A stretch of DNA of 64,000 nucleotides from Neoscytalidium dimidiatum (Eukaryota > Ascomycota > Dothideomycetes > Botryosphaeriales > Botryosphaeriaceae), in NCBI GenBank assembly GCA_037367355.1, contig CM074702.1:1116001-1180000 (forward strand). Reading direction: 5' to 3'. This document shows positions 47,888 through 58,777 of this stretch, piece by piece (the stretch's first letter is position 1; the number at the start of each line of letters is the position of its first letter). The notes beneath the pieces are model-generated. The model made no database searches. It was not told the origin of the DNA and saw nothing but the letters and a program-made list of their open reading frames with translations. A program made the position numbers and the translations under genes.

Positions 47888-50065
47888 TTAGTCAACCTCC
47901 TCGACGGTAGGGCCGTCGTCGCCGCCAGCGCCACCCGGAGCGGCACCGGCGCCGGGGAAGCCACCGGGGCCACCGGGGACACCACCCTCGCCACCAGCAC
48001 CGTAGAACTTCATCATGATGGGGTTGGCAATACCCTCAAGCTCCTTCTGCTGCGACTCGTACTCGTCCTTGGTAGCCTGCTGGTTGTCATCCAACCAGGC
48101 AACGACCTTGTCGATTTCGGACTTGAGCTTCTCCTTGTCGCCAGCGTCGAGCTTCTCGTCGACCTTGGGGTCGCCGAGAGTGTTGCGGAGAGAGTAGGCG
48201 TACGACTCAAGAGCGTTCTTGGCAGAGATACGAGCAGCCTCAGCCTCATCCTCAGCCTTGTACTTCTCGGCCTCAGCAAGCATACGCTCGATCTCCTCCT
48301 TGGAAAGACGGCCCTTGTCGTTGGTGATGACAATCTTGTTGGTCTTACCCGTGCCCTTCTCAAGAGCGGAGACGTTCATAATTCCGTTGGCGTCGAGATC
48401 GAAAGTAACCTCGATCTGGGGAACACCACGGGGAGCCGGGGGGATGCCGGTAAGTTCGAACTTGCCGAGCAGGTTGTTGTCCTTGGTGCGGGCACGCTCA
48501 CCCTCAAAGACCTGGATGAGGACACCGGGCTGGTTGTCGCTGAAGGTGGAGAAGACCTCGGACTTCTTGGTGGGAATAGTAGTGTTGCGCTTGATGAGAG
48601 GGGTCATGACACCACCAGCGGTCTCGATACCAAGGGAGAGAGGAGCGACGTCGAGAAGCAGGATCTCGTTGGTGGACTTGGAGGACTGGTCACCCGACAG
48701 AATAGCAGCCTGGACGGCCGCACCGTAGGCAACGGCCTCGTCAGGGTTGATGGACTTGTTAGGCTCCTTGCCGTTGAAGAAGTCGGAGACGAGCTTCTGA
48801 ATTTTGGGAATGCGGGTGGAACCACCAACAAGGACGATCTCGTGGACAGAGGACTTGTCGGTCTTAGCGTCACGGAGGACACGCTCGACGGGCTCCATGG
48901 TAGAGCGGAAGAGGTCCTGGCAGAGCTCCTCGAAACGAGCACGGGTGATCGAGGTGTAGAAGTCAATACCCTCGTACAGGGAGTCGATCTCGATGGAGGT
49001 CTGCGCAGAGCTAGAGAGAGTGCGCTTGGCACGCTCGCAAGCAGTACGGAGACGACGGAGAGCACGAGCGTTGGAAGTAAGGTCTATATAGTGGTTAGTT
49101 TTTGTCGGCAGTGTTGTTGATGTGGCGCTTGGATATCTTGTAAGTCTTGAAAGCAGATAGAAAACGAAATGAAACGTCGCAAGCAGCGCAGTGATAATCC
49201 GAATCGCGTATCATAATTTAAAAAAGACAAGAAACCATGAATGAAGGGAATTAATCACTTACCCTTTCGGTGCTTGCGTTTGAACTCAGCAACAAAGTGG
49301 TTGACAAGGCGGTTGTCGAAGTCCTCACCACCCAGGTGAGTGTCACCGGCGGTAGACTTGACCTCGAAGATACCATCCTCAATGGTCAGTAGGGAAACAT
49401 CGAAAGTACCACCACCAAGATCGAAGATCAGGACATTACGCTCGCCAGAAGCCTTCTTGTCAAGACCGTAGGCAATGGCAGCGGCAGTGGGCTCGTTGAT
49501 GATACGGAGAACGTTCAGGCCGGCAATGAGACCAGCGTCCTTGGTGGCTTGGCGCTGAGAGTCGTTGAAGTAGGCAGGGACGGTGATGACGGCGTTGTTG
49601 ACGGTGCCACCAAGGTAGGACTCAGCAGTCTCCCTCATCTTGGTCAGGACCATGGAGGAGATCTCCTCAGGCGTGAAGGTCTTCTGCTCGCCCTTGAACT
49701 CAACCTGGATGACAGGCTTGCCACCCTTGTCAATGACCTTGAAGGGGAAGTGCTTCATATCCGCCTGGACTTCGGGGTCGTTGAACTTGCGGCCGATCAA
49801 ACGCTTCGCGTCGAAGACGGTGTTGTGGGGGTTCATGGCGACCTGGTTCTTGGCCGAGTCACCAATCAGACGCTCGGTGTCTACTCTATAGTTAGCTCGC
49901 GGCCTCGGAGAAATATGGAGGTGGTGGATGCTTACCAGTGAAGGCCACAAACGAGGGCGTGGTACGGTTGCCCTGGTCGTTGGCGATAATCTCGATGCGG
50001 TCATCTCTGAAGATGCCGACACACGAGTATGTCGTACCCAAGTCAATACCGACAGCGGGTGCCAT
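47888..50065 (-). CDS. Cytosolic heat shock protein Hsp70 (Ssa type)
   Basis: Three exons (50065-49936, 49880-49263, 49083-47888) join to 647 aa. The N-terminal ATPase domain starts [19 protein letters not shown], with phosphate-loop and hinge signatures [14 protein letters not shown] and [13 protein letters not shown]. The substrate domain follows ([35 protein letters not shown]). The tail is Gly/Pro-rich and ends EEVD, the TPR-cochaperone anchor of cytosolic/nuclear Hsp70s, so it is not the ER or mitochondrial form. Introns are 55 nt and an unusually long 179 nt; both are GT-AG and restore DTERLIG and [12 protein letters not shown]. The role is ATP-driven folding and disaggregation with Hsp40 and Hsp110. 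Codon use is strongly biased to C-ending codons, as in highly expressed genes. A heat-shock element lies about 200 bp upstream. Confidence 0.97.
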
Positions 50066-52533
50066 GGTGATAGAGGTTGAAAGGAGGATCTAGGTGTTGG
50101 GTATCAAAAAGAGTTGGGGAAGAAGAAAGGGTCGTGGAAGATGTGAGTAGGAAAGCTTAAAGCCTTCGCACTAGAGTCTGTTCAAGAGTTTTCTGATGAT
50201 GGAGAAGTGTGGATGGTTGTTTGCGAGCGGTTGGTACTTAAGTAAAAAGAGCAGGCCGGAAGAAGCTGCTGGAATCTGGCAGAACCATCGCGGAAATCTT
50301 ACGCCACAGCCCACTGCAACACCGCGCACTGGGTCAGTTACAGGCGGTGATGTCAGAAGACGCTTCTCGATGTGACTGGCATATGCTGGGGCCTGCAAGT
50401 ACATTCTGCGCAGTCATTGCGCCCATTGCACAGCTTGCAGACTGTCTGGGTGCCGCAATTCGCATCAACTCAGGCTGCCCAGCTAGAACGATGACGCTCC
50501 GCTGCCCCGCCAAAATCTCTGGCGTGGCTGGTGCCTGCTCGATAAGATAAGATGTGCTTCCCCTTTACGGCCCATCGCTGCTGCCCCAGCTCTGCCCAAC
50601 GCGCCCAGCCAACAGAGCCCCACGGCTAGGCAGCTTCACGAAACTTCTCGTCGCGGCGCCGGACCCCACGCCGTGGCTGCCTTGCCACGACCGCCTGCCT
50701 ACCTCGCCATGCACTTGCGGACACGGCACAGTCAACACTCCACTCTGCGCTCATGAGTCTTTCGTGCGCATATGGCGTTTGCGCAGCGTTCTCATGCTAT
50801 CCGGAGTAAAAGTCTTTGCCTCCAGCCCGGACTCACTTATATGCCCCCCTTGCATAGCGTGCATCCAGGCTGAGGCTGGATGGATATACACCCTTTAACG
50901 TCGCAACTCACCACAAATTGTTCTATGACGAGCCTACATGGTCTGCCCCCGAGACTCCCATTGTGAGGGCACTTTTTCCAGCGCTCCTGGAACAAGGCGA
51001 TGCAGCTCATCCAGGCTACATTGTGCTACAACCTCCAAGCAGATGGCCACAGCCTGCAGACTGTTGCCTCAGACTAGTTAAATTCTTGGCTGTCGCTCAA
51101 CGGCGCACACACACTCACTCAGCCTCGTTGAATGCCCTGCGCCTTGGCATCAGCCCATATTGAAGGCATCTCCATGCCTGCCTCACGGGTGCGGGCGTCC
51201 AGGCCTTATCGCTTGCCCAAATCAATACAAAAGTAAATATTTCGGTAACGGGTGTCGTCGATCCGAAATAATGGTAAAGGTCACTTTACGCTCGTGCGTT
51301 CATCGGCTACGGTTCGAAGGCCAGCAGAGAGTGGCTGTTCCTCGTACAGAGGGCTCCGTGCAGGTCATGCGCATGCTGAAAACCGGCAATCTAATGTAGA
51401 TCTGCTCGCTTTCCGGCGCGACAGTACCGTACACTCATTTCTCACCCTATATCGGCAGAGATCTATTGCGCGGAGGCCGGATCTCTGGGGCGGTGCTCCA
51501 GATCCCCTTCCCCACGCCCAATCTTAGATCTGTCCCTAAGATGCGAGGGGCGTGAGCGCAGAGCGCCGAGACGGCACATGAGCCGCGTGGACGCACATGA
51601 AGGCAGGAAAGGGGGCGTTGCTCGAGGGTCGTTGTGCGACTGCTTGGCACGCACACGGTATGATAGGAGCTAGAGTTGGCGATACAGTTGCCCGACTTGG
51701 CAAACCGGTGGGTGTCGCAGCCAGCCCGAAGAGAAGAGAAAAGAAGCGCCTTGAAGGCAGTTCGAAACGAGCCCAGCGGAGCGGGGGGGGATCTGATCAC
51801 AGAGCGGAGACGCAGGGCGTCACATGCTCCTTTTCTTGGCGGAGCGGAGGGGCGGACAGCCGCTCTGAAGAGGCGGGAGGGCGTTGCGGAACAGCGCCTC
51901 TCCCAGCAACTCTGACATAGATAGTTGGTTGCCTCGAGAGAAGGATAGGAACCCACGCATTCTACTTACAGTTTCGCCCTAGGAACAGGGCACATTTCAA
52001 GGTCCCGTGGCTTCCGCTAGGCTCAGGTTGATTGGGACGAAGGGACAAGTGATGAAACGAATGCGCAGAGACCTCCACAGAAACAATCAGAAAGTCGTCT
52101 GCGGGTGAGGCCTTGGCCGAGTCTTATCTGCCGTGCCTTTCCCATGCTCGCAAGGGGCTGCATGGTCGAACTTGGAGCTTGATGACTTAATAAGCGCCGC
52201 TACGACAACCGTTTGAAGCCACACGCCGGTCAAGTCTCACTGCTGCTTGAGCAACGCGAGGGCGCTGAGCACTTTCCAGCCCGCTGGCGGCTACTCGTGC
52301 TGTCCTCCGCATGATGGGGCCCAGGTCCAGAAGCTGCACGACAGCTCTGGCCAATCACGGAGATTAGATTTCTCATCCGAGCGCCGGACCCGACCAGTCC
52401 CAGAGCTCCCCGCTGTGCCGTCAGTTGACTATGACCTGATTTAGACAGCTTGCTTATCGAGCTTTTACGTCCCTCAAGCTGCCGGAAGCTGCAAGATGGT
52501 CACATCTCCGCTTCCCATCATCAGGCTCTTGCA
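50066..52533. other. HSP70 promoter and 2.4 kb gene-free spacer
   Basis: The left end is the HSP70 promoter with the heat-shock element. From 50.5 to 52.5 kb there are only short, unrecognisable open frames. The right end is the promoter of the hemerythrin-domain gene. Confidence 0.45.
50261..50285. promoter_or_regulatory. Step-type heat-shock element upstream of HSP70
   Basis: Three nGAAn pentamers (AGAAG, GGAAT, AGAAC) are separated by exactly 5 bp each. This is the step-type arrangement bound by trimeric Hsf1, 196-220 bp before the HSP70 ATG. Individual pentamers are common; the exact 10-bp phasing next to an Hsp70 gene is what supports the call. Confidence 0.55.
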
Positions 52534-53510
52534 ATGCGTGCCTCCCAACTCCGATTGCTCATCACTTTCCTAGCATTAGGCACTGTTCTTGTCTGCACGC
52601 GTCTGCCTGCCAGCATGTCTGCCGCCGCAAGCTCCGTTCCCGCCGGACAGCCCTGGGCTGACGGCCCATGCCCACTGATTCAGACCCCGCAATATGCGAC
52701 GAAGAAAGAGGATATCTGGACCAAAGGGGCTACGCATATGGCTCTCCTTCATAACGCCATTCTCCGCGGATTCAACACCGTCTACCTCCAAGCACCGCAC
52801 ATCAAGGAAGCTGACAAGCCTGATTTCATCGGCTACAGTCTGGCATGGTATAAATTCGTGAAGAGCCACCACGATGACGAGGAGGCCGAGCTCTTCCCGA
52901 AGGTCGAGGAGGTGCTGAAGGAGAAGGGAATCTGGGAAGAGACGCACAAAGAGCACGGTGAGCAGCACTACCATACACTACTAGTATGGTTTGCTCGGTA
53001 TACTGACCCATTGGCGTCACAGAGACGTTCCTGGAGGGTCTGGCCGCATTCAACACGTACCTGACATCGCTTCCCTCGCCATCGGCCTTTGACGGCAAAG
53101 AGCTCGTCCGCATCATGGACACTTTCCGCGAGCCGTTCAACGACCATTTCCACAATGAGATCAGGACGATCGCAGCATTTGCGAACCTTCCAACGGCGCC
53201 GGCCGAGAACAGCCCGGAGGCTGAGAACGCATCGACGACATTCAAGGTCTGGGGCAAGAAGACGTTGACCAAGGCTGGACTGACGGACGTGGTGCCATTC
53301 TGCCTCCTGAACCTGGACAGGACATATGAGGATGGCATGTGGGCGACCTGGCCGCCGATGCCTGGTCCCATCCGGTGGATGATGGTGAATGTGTTCGGAA
53401 GCTGGAATTGGGGCTGGTGGCGGTTCAGCAGCTGCGATTCGAACGGCAACCCCCAGCCTTTGTATGCTCTGAAGGACGATCAGGGAGCTGGGAAGAAGGA
53501 AGAACTGTAA
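52534..53510 (+). CDS. Hemerythrin-like (HHE domain) protein
   Basis: Two exons (52534-52957, 53023-53510) with a 65-nt GT-AG intron give 303 aa. The hydrophobic N-terminus RLLITFLALGTVLVC looks like a signal peptide or anchor. A second ATG at residue 28 would bypass it. The HHE four-helix domain supplies candidate di-iron ligands: His73 (LLHNAI), the HHDDEEAELFP motif (His112/113, Glu116/117), the KEHETFLEGL segment rebuilt by the splice, and FNDHFHNEI. Beyond the domain comes a Trp-rich fungal tail (WATWPPMPGPIRWMMVNVFG, WNWGWWRF) that may contact membranes. Fungal HHE proteins are thought to bind O2, NO or iron, but few are characterised. The first Met has a good context (G at -3), so it is taken as the start. 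Confidence 0.85.
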
Positions 53511-55427
53511 AGGGAACTTCACGGCAAACTGGTGCTCCGGTTCAGGGGAAGCTGCACTTTCTCCGAGGCTTGTTCGGATATCCATGGGAGTTCTTTCGGT
53601 GTTTATCAGACGACCCACGACGACAGGTACACGAATGGCATTGATCATTTTCTGGAGCTTCTGGCAACAGCAGCGCTGAAGTGAGCGATTATATGGCGTT
53701 TCATGCTGCCCCATCGACGGCTGAAGAGACCGTTGCCACAGACATAGAGTTCGGGAGTCCGTCCGCCATATCGGAAGCGACGGGACAGCGTACAGTAGGA
53801 CGTCCCGCGTCGGCCGAATATGCATCTGACACGGGCCCGTACAGCGTCTCTCTTATCGGAGATACAGAGGGGCTGACAAACGCATACTATAGACAAGCAT
53901 TCAATGCGTGGGGAAGCAAGCGGTGAGGGCCCAGAAGCCAGTAAGCCAAAGAGGGCAGGACAGTTGGCACCAAGTCAACTGGGCTCCCTCGCAAAAAAAG
54001 GAATAATCTTCAACAGGCCCTTCTTACTCAGGCGGAGACGGATATGAAGCGCATCTGTGGCCCTGCGGACTATGCGCATATTGAGGCGCACCCACGCCCC
54101 GGGCCGCGTACGAGAGGCCTTCCCGCGCGGTCGACATGCCCATTCCCGTACCCTGTTGCGAGGCGTGTTGCCAAAATACCTCATGAACATAGCGCGCGCG
54201 CGCGCGCTCACCGGTGGAGGGAGCAGACGGGCGCAGAGCTTCAGCGGCGCACATGGTTGGCCATGGTGTTGTGGCCCACCCCTGATGCCGGATGCCTGAG
54301 TGTCCTATGACGCAGGCACCTGGCCGGCTCAACGGCTGTACGGGGGGCCGGCCACGCACAAAGCTCGGAAGGGGAGAGAGCCAATACCAGAGCCTCTCAG
54401 GCTCACGCCGGCGCATGCGCACATGCATCGACAACGACGGCCGCGGGCGGGCGGGCGCTGTGGGCGCGACGGCAGGGCCCGCGTCTGGGTATCGGGGTGG
54501 ACCGCGCGTGTGGCTTGCTTCTGGTCGAAGGAACTGCCGCGAACCACGGCCGTGACCTGGTGTCAGTCGAGCACGACGTGACGGGTGCCGGTGAGGGTAA
54601 CGGCGAGGGTGAGGGTGAGGGTGAGGGTGACAGGCGTCCCTGTGTTCCCCCGCGTCGTCCTGGGGAAGGAAGGCAGGAGGGCTGGCGGTGGGAGAGGAGC
54701 CGGATGCGCTGGGCGATCGGCGTTCCAGGCGGTGGTTGAGGGCGGCGAGGGCAGCATCGGCGCCGGCGCGGCCTCAGGCAGAAAGCCGTCCAGCCGTCGG
54801 AGTCGATGCGGAGCGGACTCGAGATTTGGAGGACAGGCAGGCTGCGGCAATCTGGAGAAAGGGGGGGGGGGGGGAGGAGGAGGGGGCCTCTCAAGCCTCT
54901 CAGCGCGCGGAGATCGTCGCAAGCCCGGCCAGCCACCGTCATCCCCGAGCGAGATCCTTGGCCTGGCTTGGGCGGGCGCGTGTAACTTTCTCGGAGCTTG
55001 GGGGGTGCGCCCGCTGAGACGCGCCTGCGACTTTGTTGAACTCCGGCTCCTCAAAGGACCAGTACATAAAGGGGACGCGGCCGCCATGCACGAGGGTGGA
55101 CACCAGCGAACAGAGCCATTGAACGCGAACGCCCTCATTTCAGCCCTCCACGTGCACTAGCAGCTTGCGGTGCTGAACGACGCTCGCGCGAGTCACGCCC
55201 CTCTCTGTGCCTCCGTCATCTCCCCGCCTCACTCGTCTGTGGCTGCGCCGCTTCTGGACTTGGGCCGCGGAAAAGCGACCGAGCGGAGCACAGGAAGACG
55301 AGAGAGCGAAGAGCGACGAAAAAAAAAAAAAGAGGAAAAGCGTTGAGCGCGATCCTGATAGGACGGCCCCATCCCGTTCCGCGATACAGTCATCGCCGCG
55401 CCGAATCGATTGAGAGCCGACGAAAAC
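53511..55427. other. Gene-free GC-rich spacer upstream of carbonic anhydrase
   Basis: Contains a GC alternating run (54192-54207), a GAGGGT array, a 14-G tract (54861-54874) and an A tract (about 55320). An 81-codon frame at 53681 has no recognisable feature. Other frames are mutual antisense shadows of repeat-rich sequence. Confidence 0.45.
54605..54628 (+). repeat. GAGGGT x4 array with G-quadruplex pattern
   Basis: Four exact GAGGGT units put four GGG runs 3 nt apart (54607-54627), with a fifth GGG at 54595. Short 3-nt loops favour a parallel G-quadruplex on the plus strand, about 800 bp upstream of the carbonic anhydrase start. Confidence 0.7.
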
Positions 55428-56317
55428 ATGGCCGCCGCCGGAGCTCGCCAGGGTAAGCACAAAAATCCCCCCCTCTCCGCCGCCCCCCATGAGGACGCAG
55501 AGCCTGTCCCTCGTCCGCTGCATCTCCTCCGCTGCGCAAAGAGCGCCCGCTTCCGCTTCCGCTGCCCGCCCGCTGCATTCGCTGTTCTCATCTCCCGCCA
55601 TGAACCCGACCGGGGCTGGTACGCGCGCCCATTGGCCCGGGGCCTCGCGAAACACGCCGAAACGGGTGCGCTGACATCAAAATCGTACGATTTTCTACAG
55701 ATGCCTTTGAGCGGGTTGTCGCGGGCAACAAGAGCTACGCCCGCCGCTCCGCCCAGAGCGAGCCCCAGCTGTGGGCGACGCTGGCCCAGGGCCAGAAGCC
55801 CGAGGTGCTGTGGTTTGGCTGCGGCGACTCGCGCGTGCCCGAGACCACCATCTGCGACTGCAAGCCCGGCGACATCTTCGTCCACCGCAACATCGCCAAC
55901 CTCGTCACCCCGGGCGACCTGAGCAGCGAGTCCATCATCGACTTCGCCGTCGGCGCCGTCAAGGTCAAGCGCATCGTGCTGTGCGGCCACACCAAGTGCG
56001 GCGGCGCCATCAACGCCCTCAACGACAACGACCTCGGCCCCGCCCTCAACGCCTGGCTGCAGCCCCTGCGCGACCTGCGCCGCAAGCACCAGCGCGAGCT
56101 CGACGCCCTCGACTCCGTCGACAGGAAGGCCCTCCGCCTCGCCGAGCTCAACGTGCGCCAGGGCCTGCAGACCATCCGCAGCAACCCCACCGTCCAGAAG
56201 GCCATCGCCGAGCGTGGTGTCACCGTTCACGGCGTCATCTTCGACATCTCCACCGGCGAGCTGCGTGTCCTGGACGAGGAGGAGCTCCGCCCTGTCGGCC
56301 TGTGGCAGCACCGCTAA
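55428..56317 (+). CDS. NCE103: Beta-class carbonic anhydrase
   Basis: Exon 1 (55428-55452) encodes only MAAAGARQ. After a 248-nt intron, exon 2 (55701-56317) continues DAFERVVAGNKSYA to a total of 213 aa. The zinc site is complete: Cys49, Asp51 and Arg53 in CGDSRVPE, then His105 and Cys108 in CGHTKCGG. The HRNIANLV strand and the C-terminal HGVIFDISTGELRVLDE are typical of fungal Nce103-type enzymes. It interconverts CO2 and bicarbonate, feeding carboxylases and CO2 sensing through adenylyl cyclase. There is no convincing mitochondrial presequence in this model. The large first intron could hide an alternative first exon giving a targeted isoform. The 3' flank has A-rich AATAAA-like signals from about 56330. 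Confidence 0.93.
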
Positions 56318-57271
56318 TTGAACAAAAAGTAAAAATAAAAAAATAAAAAACAACCCCACCCCCCTATCATACATAAAGTCTTGAAGGAGTTCCGGAGGTT
56401 TTTTGCTGGAAATATTTGTGTAGTAGTAGTAGTAGCCTAGACGGTGCCCAAAGGTGTATTATGCTGGTCCTTGAGAGACGGCCCCTAAGAGAGATGAGTC
56501 AGTCCATTGTTATACCTACAGTTGGTTTTCCCAAGGAATGAAGTCTATATCAACGTTCAACCACATGGTTCCTCTGAAGCTCCCTGGTGTTCATCCAATC
56601 GATTCATACTTCACTATCGCTTACTTTATGTGATACTCCCCGGCGATCTTGAAGTCTTGGTGCAATCATGCTTGCTTGGCTCGGCGATGATCCCTTGGTG
56701 ACTTGGGCAAGAGGGAAAAGGAGCTTTTAGAAGGTTGTGGGTTGAGGTTGAGGCAAGCTTTTCAGGTGGATATGGCACCCATATGACTAAAACGTTGGTC
56801 TTCTTGAATGGGTAAGCAAGTCCGCCAGCCATCCTCGTAGTGATTTTGAATTACAGGAATCCTGTCCTAAGCAGCCACGCGTCGAGCAATCCGCGAATAG
56901 GGTCTCTTCCCAGCAATTTGAGATTTCAAAACACCAACAACATCAGAGCCGCCAAACTCGACGCATGATGACGGCAGAAACATTTTCAAATACCGGCGCT
57001 CTGCTCTCGGTTCATATTTTCCGCATTGATCTTCAGAGCCTTATTCGCTGCAGCACGTTCATGCCGCCTTCCCCCCCGCATAATATTTGACAGCAGTCTT
57101 CCATGCCTTCTAGAACTCCGCGCTCCCGAATTCGTCATTTTAACATTTTCTCGCCACGTGTTTCAGGGGTGCGAGAGCCCATAACAAGTCACCGGCCCCC
57201 AGAGGTTACGCTGCCAGTCGGACCCACGAATTTTTCCACCAGCTATATCAGAGCAGCTAATTCTCCGCACA
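56318..57271. other. Intergenic, no gene seen
   Basis: The 3' UTR of carbonic anhydrase (A-rich, then a GTA trinucleotide run at about 56420-56434), followed by the promoter of the low-complexity gene. Nothing coding is recognisable. Confidence 0.5.
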
Positions 57272-58777
57272 ATGTCAACCTCAAATGAGAACACGGGAGT
57301 AGTCCCAGACCGTAATCGCGTCGACAGCACCGTTTCCCAAGATTCCAACGACGGAGACTCGATATCGAAGTTAGATCTGAACGTTCAAGCAAACGGCGTC
57401 TCCCCGAAAGGCCCCTCAGGCACCACTTCTTCCTTCACGAGATCCGGAAATCTCATGTTCATCAACTACACACCCGAAGATGGATCAGAGGGGCGACAGT
57501 GCCGCGACACTTCAACGGCGGAAAACTCAAGATCCGGCGCCGAGTCGAACGGCCCAGACACTTCCAACCATCACCGCTCCCGCTCCTCTCAAAGCAGCAC
57601 TCACCCGTCGCCCCACGAAAGGCCCCGAAGCAGAAGCGGAAGCAGCACGCACGATCTCAGCGGCAGCACGCTCGGCAGCGGAGGAACGCTAGTCAGCCCG
57701 ACCGCCAACGACCACTACAACGACAACGCCAGCATTGCCTCCGCATTCTCGACCCTCCGCGCCGGCACCCGCACTGCCGACGGCTCGCCCTTCCCACTCC
57801 TCACACCCGAACACTTCTCCGGCAGCGCGGGCGCCGCCCTACCCCCGCCGCTCTACACGCCGCGCTGTCCCACCTGCGGCCGCCGCGCCGCCACCTACGA
57901 CCACCCGCTCAACACCTCCACCAGCAACGGCATCCCCAGCAGCCGCCTCCTCACGCCGCACCGCCCGGCGCCGCCTCCGCCCACCTCCACAACCCCTGCC
58001 CTGGCGAGCAGCAGCGCCGGCCACGCGCACAGCAGCCACCACCACCACCACCATCGCCACCGCGCCAACGCCCTCACCTCCACGCCCCCCTTCCGCCTGC
58101 AATCCCCGCCGCCCGCGCGCCGCCGCGGAGCAGCAGCGGCAGCCGTCCCCCGCCCCTCCCTCTTCCGCACCCGCACCTCCCCGCTGACGGCCTCGCTCGC
58201 GCATCCCTCTACCACCACCACCACCATCCCGTCTTCCTCGTCACCGTCATCGCACCTCCGCGTCGAGGCGGACGCTTCTTCTAGCAGCGGCGCCGGCGCC
58301 CCCCGCCGCCGCTCCCAGTCCGACGTGCGCCACGACCGCCGCGTCGTCGATGCCAATGCCAACACGACGCCGCCGACGACGCCGCCCCGCACGCCGCGGC
58401 TGCGGCCGAGCATCGTCGTCGGCGGCGCCAACCGGGGTGGACACGAGATGCTGGGCGGGCGCGGGCTGCGGGCGGTGTCGGAGCGGTTGGTCGAGGAGGG
58501 GCGGGCGCGGGGGCCGGTAGGGAGGAGGAGGAGGAGGACGGGGGTGGCTGTGGTGGAAGGGGGAGGATCAGGTGGCGCGTGGGAGGAGGAGTTTGAGGGC
58601 GTGGTGGGGAGGCTGCGGGATGTGTTCGCTGGCGAGGATCGGGGCGGGCGGAAGGTCATTTTGGAGGTGTTGGGGGGCATGGTGGAGGGGAGGGGGTTGA
58701 GGTTGCTGGGGACGGGTGGGGGCATGTGCGGCGGCGGCGTCGCCGGGGAGGGCGTGGTTGGGTGTGCGGGACGGTGA
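57272..58777 (+). CDS. Low-complexity protein of unknown function
   Basis: Single open frame of 501 codons from an ATG in a good context (A at -3). Residues 1-90 look ordinary and hydrophilic. Residues 90-400 are Ser/Pro/Thr/Arg-rich, with a His run (SSHHHHHHRHR), poly-Thr, poly-Ser and poly-Ala tracts, and one CPTCGRRAATYDHP motif that might bind metal. The last 110 residues are Gly/Arg/Val-rich and include a helical-looking stretch (EEEFEGVVGRLRDVFAG, then KVILEVLGGMVEGRGL). That C-terminal piece is the most likely conserved part. A long antisense frame also exists because of the high GC, so the reality of the full ORF is only probable. No family is recognised. Confidence 0.55.
   Translation: MSTSNENTGVVPDRNRVDSTVSQDSNDGDSISKLDLNVQANGVSPKGPSGTTSSFTRSGNLMFINYTPEDGSEGRQCRDTSTAENSRSGAESNGPDTSNHHRSRSSQSSTHPSPHERPRSRSGSSTHDLSGSTLGSGGTLVSPTANDHYNDNASIASAFSTLRAGTRTADGSPFPLLTPEHFSGSAGAALPPPLYTPRCPTCGRRAATYDHPLNTSTSNGIPSSRLLTPHRPAPPPPTSTTPALASSSAGHAHSSHHHHHHRHRANALTSTPPFRLQSPPPARRRGAAAAAVPRPSLFRTRTSPLTASLAHPSTTTTTIPSSSSPSSHLRVEADASSSSGAGAPRRRSQSDVRHDRRVVDANANTTPPTTPPRTPRLRPSIVVGGANRGGHEMLGGRGLRAVSERLVEEGRARGPVGRRRRRTGVAVVEGGGSGGAWEEEFEGVVGRLRDVFAGEDRGGRKVILEVLGGMVEGRGLRLLGTGGGMCGGGVAGEGVVGCAGR

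Noticed and set aside
53681..53926. 81-codon plus-strand frame after the hemerythrin gene
   Set aside because: No domain and no splice signals linking it to the hemerythrin gene, which ends with a clear stop. It could be a small gene but is not supportable.
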